DNA of 64,000 nucleotides from Clytia hemisphaerica (Eukaryota; Cnidaria; Hydrozoa; Leptothecata; Clytiidae). The notes beneath the pieces are model-generated. The model was given only the letters and a program-made list of their open reading frames with translations, had not been told where the DNA came from and did not search any database. Both the position numbers and the translations under genes were made by a program. Positions 34,097 through 46,000 of this stretch are shown piece after piece. The stretch lies in assembly GCA_902728285.1 (NCBI GenBank), contig CACVBU010000784.1, positions 1,618,293 to 1,682,292 of the forward strand, given 5' to 3'. The first letter of the stretch is position 1. Each line of letters opens with the position of its first letter.

Positions 34097-37000
34097 ATGG
34101 ATCCTATTTCAAGCAATATAGAAAGTAGACTGGATACATTAATTGGTGAAATAGAATCAAGTGATTCACCCATTGGACCTGTGTTAAGGTATATATAAGT
34201 TTTGATGTTCATTTATAATTTTATTGAAAAAGATTGTTTCTTTGCTCTTTGGACTGATAAATGTCTCCAGAGTATTGACAATTTTAGCTTTCAGGTTTTT
34301 TTAATTCTAGCTCAGTTGTAAATATTATACTTGTATTTTCATTTTAGATCAGTGTATGAGAGCAGCAATGAATCTGATTTTCTTCAAAAGTTAAATGAAC
34401 ATTCAGTTAATCATGAGAAGGAAATAGAACGAATGTGTAATTTCCACTATCAGGGATTTGTTGAATCTGTCAATGAGCTTATTAGAGTTCGCTCTGATGC
34501 CAACAGATTAAAGGTTTGAAACTTTTTTACATGACCATGTAATATTGTTTAACTAAGAATTTTTAAGACTTTTTCAATGAGTAATAAACTTTTAGTCATG
34601 GCAGAGGTCCAGCGAGGCAAAAAGCACCATTTGTATTTTCTACTTGGTTACTCTAGAAAATCTTCTCAATAACATGAGCTATTCTACACCACTGAATGTT
34701 TGTGTTTTTTGTTGGTTTAAAAAATTAAAATATTGTCTGTGTATTTTATTTGCATGAAATATTTGTATAATCTTTTAAGGCATTTAAATTGGCTTTACAT
34801 TCTGAAGGTGGTAATGATTTTTCTTTGAATTTTCAGATTCTTGTGAAAGATGCAAATACAAACTTTAAAGACTCTGGTGAAGCTGTAAGATATCTTATAC
34901 TACATTTTTTAAATATTGTTTTTCTTTCAATCTTTACCCAGGAAAAAGTGAGTAAATCAACTGGGTGTGAAAGTACACTTCGCACCTTGGAATCTGAGCC
35001 ATTTTCCCAACCATTTTGACATTAGGCAAGCACTTTTTTATTTATTGGTTTACGGATCCGCCGACGTTATTTTTGCCAAAATAGAAAAAAAATAAAATAG
35101 AGATTTCAAAAATTTTTATTTACTTTTCCTCCTCCAACCTTAAAAAAAGAAGAAATAATTAAAAAAACCTTTACTTAAACAAGAAAAAGAAGAAAAAGGG
35201 AGAGGAGGTTAAATGATCTAACAGACAGCTGTGCCATATTCTGCCAATATAAAGATACTTTGATCCTTCCCTTAATGTGAGGGAAATTCCCGATGGAATA
35301 TAAAAAATAAAAAGATGTCATTTAAATAAAAACCATCGAAATAAAAGTAGAGAAAAAATAGAATAATGAAACAATTTTTCTACGAAATTGTTGATAAAAA
35401 CAGTTTAATAGCAGAATTGTTTTTTAATAAATTTCTTTTATTTTCCCTAATATACATTGTTCTTTGTCCCATTTTGAACAAGTCAGGATTTTTTTTAACT
35501 TCAAGAGTACATTTTTTAGGAAATTTCATAAAATTTTAATTTTATTATTTCCTCCGATTTCAGATTTTGAAAAAGAAAACAAAAAAAATTTAAAACATCA
35601 ATTTTATTTTTATTTTTTTTCCATCCTCCTGTCCAAAACTTTTCCTCATAATGTCCGTAAACCAGAAAATAAAAAAGTAATTGCCTAAATATCTACTCTT
35701 TTTTTCTCTTTTTTTTCTTTTGTTTGTGTACTTTGATGAGGTCGAAAAATCGTATTTATAGTAGGGGGAAATTTGTAAAATCGCTCGATTTTTTTAGTCA
35801 AAGCACTTGTTATACGTTTTTGGAAAGCTAAGGGGTAGGGGAATCAAAATAACTTGGGTGCCAATTTTTTTTCGGACACTTTGGTGTGATTTTCGGACAA
35901 ATACGACGGTCTCAGGCAAAAATCATAGGGTGAAAAATTAATGAAAATTTTAGCTTGAGAAAACGGAGACCTGTTGTATATTTTTGGAAAGCTCTCAACA
36001 AATTAAGATTAGTGATATATTGCGAGTATAGGTGATTTCAGTACCTAACTCGAGATATTGAGCTTCCGAAAGCGCAAAAACTGGACAAAACAACTGTTTC
36101 TGGCTGAAAAAAACACTGAAAAACACTGTTTTTAAGGATTAATATCTCGAGTTAGGTAAAGAAATCACCTATACTCGCAATATATCACTAATCTTAATTT
36201 TTTGAGAGCTTTCCAAAAATATACAACAGGTCTCCGTTTTCTCAAGCTAAAATTTTCATTAATTTTTGACCCTATGATTTTTGCCTGAGACCGTCGTATT
36301 TGTCCGAAAATCACACCAAAGTGTCCGAAAAAATATTGGCACCCAAGTTATTTTGATTCCCCTACCCCTTAGCTTTCCAAAAATGTATAACAAGTGCTTT
36401 GACTAAAAAAGTCGAGCGACCTCAAAAAAACGAACAAATTTCCCCCTACTATTATATGAAAATTTTATTTAAAAAAAAAATTGGCTTACAAATAAAATAT
36501 TCAATGAATCCAACAAGACACGTCACAGTGGTGTTATAGACTTAAAATATAACATTATTGACATTCTTCACAAAATTGCCTTCTTTATAATAAAGTTTTT
36601 AAAAGAGTACAAAAATCAATAGAAATTTTTAAATTACTTACAGTAACACACCTACATACATTACGTACACCTAAAGTAATTTAAAGCAGTATTAGCTCTC
36701 AAATCCTTCATTTTTTAGCTCTTGGAGAAATTGCAGGAGTTATCAGAACATCGTGTAAGAAATAGGAATATTGCAGCTACCATTGAAATGTTGAGCATGT
36801 GCATACCTGGTAAGAATAAATTCTTGGTCAAATAATTTTAGTTTAATGATCATAGATTTTTCAACCCATAACAGGAATTCATCTTTAAATGTTCAAAAAG
36901 TATTTCATTGCCATATTATTTCTTGCGCATATTTGTATTTTTACGCCAATTTGTAATACCTCCGCCAATTTGTAATAACTAAATAAATAAATTGAAATAA

Positions 37001-40000
37001 ATAAATTCCAAATCGCCAAATTTCGCAGGGAAGTACTACATTTCTGCGCAGCTCAAAAATTACAAAACTGTGCAAAGGATATTACAAATTGGCACATGTA
37101 TTAAAAATTGGTGCAAAAAGTATTACAAATCTGCGCAGCTATTATGAATCTGCTTAATTATTGCAAATCTGTTTCAACGCCATATGAATTTATAAGAACA
37201 AACTGACTGGTAAGTAAAGTGCGATTTTATTGTTATTTTCATCTTTTGCAGTGTTAGATATGTATGCAAAGTTGTATGAACAGAAAAACACGAAAAGGTA
37301 TGTATTTTCATAGTTTCTACCCCCCCTACATTTAGGGGGGGGGGTCTTGGGCTTTGATAAACCAAAAGCAAGGGGGGAGTGTTAAAAGTATGACTTTCCT
37401 AAGGGGGGTTGCCAGTTAAGGGGGGGGGGTCTTCTTACCTAAGGGGGGTTTTCTTAGATAAGGGGGGATCTTCCTTGAATTATGTGAAATTTCAATTTTT
37501 TTCTTTTCCAATGACTCTTGTACAATCGTTTCATTTATACTGATTTTCTAAGGGGGGGGAGGGTGTGAAATTTGAAATGAATTTCCTAAGGGGGTTAGCA
37601 CTTAAGGGGGGGGGGTCCTCTTACCTAAGGGGTAATCCCTCTAGAAACTATGATTTTTTTAGTTAATTGATCTTCAACAGATGTGTCTATTAAAATGTTT
37701 TTTTTATCAATTGTTTCTAAGTCACCATTTTTTCTTTAATTTCTAGATATTATCCAGCATTGAAAACTTTGGAACAATTGGAGCACACACATCTTGCAAG
37801 AATCAAAAAGTAAGATCTCGATTCATCATGGTTTAGGTTTTTTATTAGGAATATATACAGCTGTCTTGTTAAGTTAAGTTAATTTTGAATGAAACACTTT
37901 ATTTGCTTTATTTCAGTTTTCGGTTTGCAGAACTAATGAACAATGAGCTTCCAAAAATTAGTGATAAAATCGTAGACGCAGCTAAAGAAGATCTGATGGT
38001 AATGTATTTACCAAGCCATGCGATAATATCTTCGAGTTTGATGAGAATATATTTTTGACCTATTTTAATATCTACAAAGTTTTCATTTAGAGATTTAGTA
38101 AATCATTGTTTCTTTACAACGGATATCAAAACAAAATTGGCATTAGATCCTTACTTATGGAATCAATAATTAATTTCCTAATAGGAAATAACTTATTTTG
38201 AGAACTGGTGGATAAATCTGACAAATTTTTCAAAATCTTGATAATATAATACTTATTAATTGAATCAATTAAAATTGAATGAATTGAAATGTGATACATG
38301 TTTTTTTTTATAAGCATACAAAAATCCGAAAACAGGCTCAGAGATGCTTGGGTCGAAAGCTTAATAAGGCTGAAAAATGCTTGAGGGGATGCTTAAATCT
38401 AAAGCATAGATTTAGGGAAATACTGAAAATCCGTAAAATTCCAACCAAAATCAGGAAAAAAACATTTTTTGTATGCTCAAGTAATGCTTGCCATATGCTC
38501 AATTTTTCCCCATATCTGAGCCTAGATATGCTTATAAGTGCAATGCTTATAAAAAAAAACATGTATTGCATTATGACAAAGGGATAATCAATAATTTTTC
38601 TTCTTAGCTTTTCCTCGAAAATGTTCGTGCCAAGTCTGAAAAGATGGGAGAAATAGCCATGAAACAGGTAATTGGATACTTTTGAATTATTTTTCAATGT
38701 CTCAGGAAGTCAAACTGTTGATTGTTATTTATAAGGCAGAAGGACAGCTCTTATTTTTCTACAGCACAAATTTTTTCTTAGATTTTTTTTAAACAGTATG
38801 TTTCTTCTTTATGTATCATTTCAGGCTCATCAACAGTACAGCTTGAGCTTGTTACATGGTGTAGACGAAGGCTTCGATGAAAAAGACGAAGTAAGGCTGT
38901 TACTCTTATACATATCTTTTCTCACGCAAAGGGCATTTTATTTAGAGATAATATTGCCACCATACTCACAAACAAGAACTTTCAAATTTACCTTAACTTT
39001 TTTGAGACTTCCAAATGAACTGTCGAACTGTCATCCAAATTTTTAAAAAGTACCCTTTATTTCATGTGTCAAAAACTTTATAAAGATTATTCTTGCTTTT
39101 AGGAATTGGAGCTTTGCTGTTCTGATTTGGTTGACTTTTCACCTGTTTATCGTTGTCTGCATATTTATTCAGCATTGGTAAGAAATGAGTATTTATAACC
39201 ACACTGTACTTTCACAGTGTTCGTTAAATTAAAGAAGTAATAACAAGAAACACTCTACAGAGGATTAAGTCTGAAACAACGATTTAAATCAATAGCAGTG
39301 CAACAGACCCCTTAGAAACTAGAGATTCGCCTTACTTTTGGCTCCCAAAGATCAAAGACTTATCTCTAAAATCCGAGGGTAGAAACTCATACCAAATCAT
39401 TATTGAATCTTTTTCTTAAGATCAGTGATTAGAAATTAATTAAGATATCAAAATCACTATTGAACTTTTCTTTTATTTACAGAGCCAAAAAGAAGTATTC
39501 GGACAACTGTATAGAAAAGAAAGGTTGCAACAAGCAAGACTGGCTTTTGATTGGCAACGTGCTAATAGCACCATCGTAAGGAATTTTATTTGTGTTGTGA
39601 TTTATCAGTTTATTATTGTTAGAATATTATTTGGATGGATACAGTTCTCATAATTCAAGTTCAGAATTAGACTTAGCTATCTACTTCAGCATTCATTAGA
39701 CTATCTGGAGTAGTACTTTTTGAGATGGCAAGCTTGTGTTTTTCCTGTGTGGCTTGAATTTGACAGGAACTCAAAATAGAACAAAACGATCTGAAGCCTG
39801 GTTCTGGAAATACTGGTAGCTGTAACAAAAGTTATACTTTGTAGCTTTACTCTTTGGATCGAGCTTTGGATATAGTAATACAGTAATCAAGTAGTACTAA
39901 AATTGGTATCAGGAAGAGAAATTGGAATAACTTTAAACTTCATTGCACATTCCTAAGTCGATAGATATCACATTATCATAGTGTACACAGTTTTGCATAT

Positions 40001-43000
40001 GACTTATAGTAAAAAAAGTGGACCAACTTAAGCTATCATCATTCGAGATTAATTGGTCAGCCCCGGTGACCCTTCAAATCGGTTCCACGGTTTTTTTCCA
40101 GCCGAGTCGCCATCATCATGGTGGGATTTGGATAATCAGCTTCAATTCCGATCTTCCCGATTTGACTTTGATTTCTAAACTTTCTTCCGATCGGGTTAAC
40201 TTTTTGCGTACTTTTAGCGTGCGTTGTTTTTACAGATCATAATGTGGTGTTTCAAGATGGCGGCTCAAGCAATAAGTCTTTTTCGTTCGTTCGGTGTTTA
40301 TCTCTTGCCAGCTTTTATTTATACAATCATTACATCTTGTTGAAATGGCTTTTAAAATTATAACTAAGGAAGATGCAACACTGGAGTTAGATTATAAGGA
40401 TGTTTTTTTCTTTAAAGTATGAAGATTTTAACTTATTTGCTCAAGTTTTTTCCTGTATTGTGAGTTATTTTTTTACATGCTAGACCTCATTTATTTATTT
40501 TGTAGCATGAAAACATATTTTTTCATTTTGGACTTGAATATAGAATAACCACCAACAATTACTGGAATTTGATGGAGTGTATATATATTACAGTTCACAG
40601 CCTAATTATCTGATAATTCACAAACTTCTCGAACTTGAGTGTTTTCTCTATCAGTCTATTGATTTGATAGAGGACCCTGCCGACGCACCGGACTGTCCGG
40701 TGTATTTGTCCGGTGGCAAAAAGTATCCTTTTGCTACACCGGACACAATAAGTCCGGTGTCAGTCCGGTGTTGCGTACAGGGAATTTTGGACGCCGGACA
40801 TTTATGAAACAAAAAACAAGAAGCCCGTTGGGCGTGAAGGCCCAGCGAAAAGTAACGTGTTGAAATCGAGCGTTCAAAATAGCAAATGTATGACCCCGTT
40901 GACATGGATCAAAGTGAAGACAGGAAAAAAATTTTCAAAATAACCGCGGTACTTCTCATTGGTTATACGCTTGAAATTGTATTGAATGGTCCCCTACCAA
41001 CCGGGACTACACAGGCGAATAAGGCTCATCCGGTTGAATACTCTCCTCGGTACCTAAAAGCTGGTTGGTTGGAAAAAATCTCAAAATTAATAAGTGGGGG
41101 GGGGGGGTTGGAATAAAAATGTCTGTGGTGGAAAACTTTTGAAAATGAGGCTACATGTTTTTTTTATAAGTATATGTTTTTTGGGAAACAAGCTCAGTTA
41201 TGCTTAGGTTAGAGATATTTTAGACTCAGGCTTGAAGTATGTTTATCATATGCTTATTTTTCCGAAAAATTCGAGTCTCCAATTTTTCCAAAATCTGTCA
41301 TTGCTATACATGAGGATAGGGAAATAAGTAATGACACTAAGATTTGTCATTACGTTTTGCAATAGAAAAAAAAATTTCCACTTACACACCTCAAAAGCAA
41401 GCTCAGTAATATGCTTGTAATATGCTTATTTTTTAGACAAATTTAGGTCTTGGTATGCTTATAAACGTTATGCTTATAAAAAAACATGTAATACATCAGA
41501 ATTAGGACAAAAGAGGGAACTATTAAAAACATTTTCGCAAAGATCAATAAGCGGGGGGGGGGGGTTGGAATAAGAATGTCCTGGGTAGAAAATTATTTTC
41601 GAAAAATTTATTTGGGGGGGGGACAGCTATTAGGTACCCAGTTCAGTTGTTGAGGTTGTTTGGGGGGCGTTACTCTCATTGTGAGAGTCTTTGCCCATTG
41701 GGGATTTAGATAAAGTTTGGAGTATAGTCCAGTTCTGTATCCAGCTTACTGAGCAGAAAAGAGAGCTGATTGCTTTTTAAAGACAAAGATGGGAAGAGGT
41801 TACATAATTTATTTATTTATTTAGAAGAACAAGGTATAACACTAGAACGTGTAGAAGAGAGAGGTGTCAGTCATTTAACCTGGATTTATAAAGGTTATAA
41901 AACAAAAGATGATTATTTATTATAAGAAAGAAAATTATAGGTTAAAATAAAGAGAATCAGTTTTATTAAAAAGGACAAACTTAATATAAGTCAATAAAAT
42001 ATGATTTATGAGCTATTTCTTAATTATATATGACATAGGTCGTGTTCAGACCAAGGTTTAAAGCAATTAGGTCTACATGTTTCTTTTATATTCCTTTTGT
42101 ATCTAACGGCACGCTCCTCGTTAGTTAAACCAAAGTTTAAAAAGGAATCACCCTCTGGTTTAAAAAAAAAGTTTTTACGATTTCGTTACAGTTTTCTGAA
42201 TAGACGAAATCAGAATTCGCAAGTGAAAAGCATGCTCCTTTTGTGAATGAAGAAAAAAGAACGTGAAATTTATGACTTAGAGACGCTTGGAGCATCTCTA
42301 GCAGTAATGGCTTAAACGAACACGAATTAGTGTTTTGCAGAGGGACTCCCTGAAATCTTTTTTGTTTCAAAGTAACTCAAGAGAGAAGATGACATGATTT
42401 CAAGTTAGGAAAGGAGATTCCTCGAGATAGCCAATCGATGATGACAAAAGAAAAGTGATTATAATTGAATTCCCATATCAACAAAGTACTACTTAAACCT
42501 TAAACTTAAACTGTCAGATCTGAACACGACCTTAATGTAAGTCTATTACGAATTAGGAAAGAACAGAATTATTAAAAAGGTCAATTTTTTAATTAGATAA
42601 AGACTTAATATAAGTCATTATGTACTAAGTGTCTATGGTGACAAAGAAAAGAAAGTCAATTTTATTTAAAAGACAGTATTTTATTTAGATATGACTTAAT
42701 ATAAGTCAATTATGAAATTAGAAGGAAAAGTCAGTTTTATTAAAAAAAAAAAAAAGCAATTTTTTTATTTAGATAAAAACTTAATGTAAGTCAATATCGA
42801 CTAAGTTTAATGTAAATTTTGTATATTAGGTACCCAAGAGTACGAGTTTCAAAAATCGTCAATTTTTTTACCCAATTTTTGCCTTTACATTTTTGCCTGT
42901 AACGTCAGTCTTTGGCCAATAAAATATTTTACCAGGCCTTAGCAGCAGACCCCCCTAGATGGTAGACGGGTAGTTTTGGACAAAAATTTCTACAATTTTT

Positions 43001-46000
43001 TGTAGAAACGCTTCTGATTGGCCGATTATGTCTATTGTTCTCCCGAAAAATTGACCCCCCTCGCGAAAATGTCTTCAGCTACATTCAACTTTCCAATAAA
43101 ATTCTAGCCTGGGTATCCAGACTCAAAATTTCAGAAAAAAAAACAATACAAAGTTTCTAAAGTTTCGGTGTAACTAAAAAAGTCGGGTACAGTTTGTTTG
43201 ATACTGCCTGTGAGTGAACCCTTGTTGACAGACTATCAAAACTTTGAAAACCCAGGCAGACACACATAATTAACTTACCATAAAACCTCTTTCAAAAAAC
43301 TTTCAAAACTACTTTAAACTACATCAAAACATCAGCCACATTTTATAAAGGCTACTTTCCAGCGGTCATTTTGTTTAGAAATGAACCTGTGTTTTCATTT
43401 TCGTTCGTTTATCTTTTTTTACAAGGGGCTCTTCCAGAAAAAATCCGTTCATGGGGGGTGGAGGATGAATTGTCCAGGGGTATTGAAAAAATGCCAAAAA
43501 ATTGAAATGTCCAGGGGGTAAAATCCAATGTCCAGGGGTAATTTTTTGTGTCCACGGGGTTGATTTGATGTTTGTCCAGGGGTATAACCCGTGTTCAGGG
43601 GGTTAAAAATCAAAATGTCCAGGGGTAATTCATGAAAAAAATAATATATCCTCCACCCCCCATGAACGAATTTTTTCTGGAAGAGCCCAAGGTCAGCTTT
43701 TTCCATAAATTATGCGCACCCATAGAAAAACTGGAAAAATATAAAAAAATCCTGCAAATATTCTGCTTAGTGAGTGGGCGCTTTTTAACGAATAAGGTGC
43801 ACTCACCTGCAATCACATATGCAGGGAGAAATATCCCTGCAGGCATGTTAGTTGGACCAGACCGTAAACCAGAAAAATAATCTTAAAAAAACTAGACGAT
43901 GAAATAGTTTACGGTCTGCATATCCAGGCTAATAAAATTAATGTGGTTAATGTTCGAGTTAACAATTAATGTGACAGATCCAGAAATGACCATTTTCACT
44001 GTTTATGCATTGTAAACATGAAAAATGTTCCAATCTAGTTCAAATTTACCCATGAGCTGCATTTAAGTGTCCAATAACAGATTCCAGAATCAGTTTACAT
44101 ACTTTAATTAATTATGTGATTGATGTGAGTCGAGTTTGAAACCGGCCGACCGTTTTAATGCAACAGATCCAGAAATGACCATTTTATTTAATGTGTAGAA
44201 TCATGAAAAAATTCCCAATCTTGTTAGTCTCTATTAACATATTCCATAATCAGCTTATTTGAAATAATTCTGTGTCGAGTTTGAAAAATCAAGCCACCGC
44301 CGCACCTTTCGCCAAACCAGACAGATCCAGAAAAAATCATTTTCACGCACGCGTAGTACCGTGAGATTGGGTAACTTGCATCAGTGGAGGCTAACATGCA
44401 TAGCCTTCAAATGAAAGACTTGGCTGGTCACTAAAATACAAAGTTGAATCAAAACAAAAATGGTAGAGTAGAGCTGCGAGCGGAGCTGCGTAGTTGTATT
44501 TTAATGACCAGTCAGGTCATTTATTTGAGGGCTATGCATGTTAGCCTCCACTGATGCAAGTTACCCAATCTCACCACGGTATCATGGAAAAAGTTCCAAT
44601 CTTGTTCCAATTTACACATGAGCTCCATTTTAGTGTCCATTACCGAATTCCAGAATTAGTTTTCTTGAAATAATTATGTGTTGGGTTTGAAAATCATACC
44701 ACGTCCCACCACTGTTGTACTGATGACCGTTGTTAACAGCGACAGATCCAGAAGTGACTAATTTCTTCTGTAGCATCAAGAAAAAAGTTCCAATTTTATT
44801 CAAATTTACACATGAGCTGCATTTCAGTTTATTTATTTCTATATCAGAAGCCATTATTTCCTAAAAATAAAGTCTTTTTGAAAACAAGAAACTAAAAATG
44901 AAAGTGATTTAAGGTAGAATTTCACTCATAAAACTTTATGAAAACTTGAGCAAAGACTATAAGATAAGGCAGAATGTTAAAAAAGGTTTATAAAGAAAAA
45001 TCTTTACAAAATTTCTTTGGTTTGAAAATCTCTTGACCACTAAAGCAAAGAAAATGTTCAAGAAAGTATGAATCATACTCCTCGCTTGGAGTCCTCGCTT
45101 CGACCGCCATCTTGTTTTGATTTGAAAATTGTTTTGAAGGAGCGCGGAATCAGAAAATATATATTTTACAGCCAGTATCCGACTTTAGCAAGCTTTTCCC
45201 TATCCAGACGGCAAAAAGTGTGGTACTGGTTTTAAGCGCCGTTTCTACCAAAACGGACGGACAGACACACGTACACACGAACAGAACGTTGCAAATGAAA
45301 GGCCCACTCGCTTAGCGCTGGGCCAATTAAGAAACCACCGGACTGGTCATGTCCAGTGTTTTGATTGTCCGGTGGGAAAAATATCCTTCTCCGCCACCGG
45401 ACATCTGACTTCCTTAAGTCCGGTGTAGAAATTGTCCGGTGGTTAAAATAATTCTCATTTTACACCGGACTTTCGCATGTCCGGTGTTCGTTAAGTCCGG
45501 TGCGTCGGCAGGGTCCTTTTGATAGGCATTTTATATGCTTGTTCTTCTACGTTCTTCTGGACTTGGAGATAATTATGATAAAGCGTAAATGGAAATTGAT
45601 CAAGTATATTAAAGTACCGCTCCTATGTGAATTTGAGAAAGACTGAAGTTCTTCATCAAATTATTGATGCAAAAATGATTTTTTTCTAGACTTGCGTTTT
45701 TCACTGGCAGTTACGTTTGTTTTTTTGGACCGACTTGGAGATAATTATGATAAAGCGTAAATGGAAATTGATCAAGTATATTAAAGTACACTACAGCTCC
45801 TATGTAAATTTGAGAAAGAACGAAGTTCTTCATCAAATTATTGATGCAAAAATGATTTTTTTCTAGACTTTATTGTTTTCACTGGCAGTTACGTTTGTTT
45901 TTTTGGACCGACTTGGAGATAATTATGATAAAGCGTAAATGGAAATTGATCAAGTATATTAAAGTACCTTCCTAGTACAGAAAGAAACTCCTATGTATTG

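Larger units (their letters stand above)
40671..45517. mobile_element. 4.85-kb hAT-like transposon, TIR AGGACCCTGCCGACGCACCG
   Basis: The left end AGGACCCTGCCGACGCACCG(GACT) is exactly complemented by the last 24 bases at the right. Exact 8-bp duplications TTTGATAG flank it. Both ends carry clusters of the subterminal motif TCCGGTG/CACCGGA in both orientations (about 8 copies within 130 bases at the left, about 10 within 185 at the right). An 8-bp duplication and subterminal hexamer-like repeats are hallmarks of hAT elements. No hAT transposase frame is present inside. Instead the body holds other insertions (41154-41488, 42037-42534, 43426-43688, 44359-44580) and tandem repeats. It lies in the 7.9-kb EXOC6 intron 11 without disturbing the exons. 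Confidence 0.88.

Noticed and set aside
38291-38697. 98- and 119-codon ORFs in EXOC6 introns 7-8
   Set aside because: They fall within MITE copy 2 and its flank; treated as transposon sequence, with the frame conservation noted separately.
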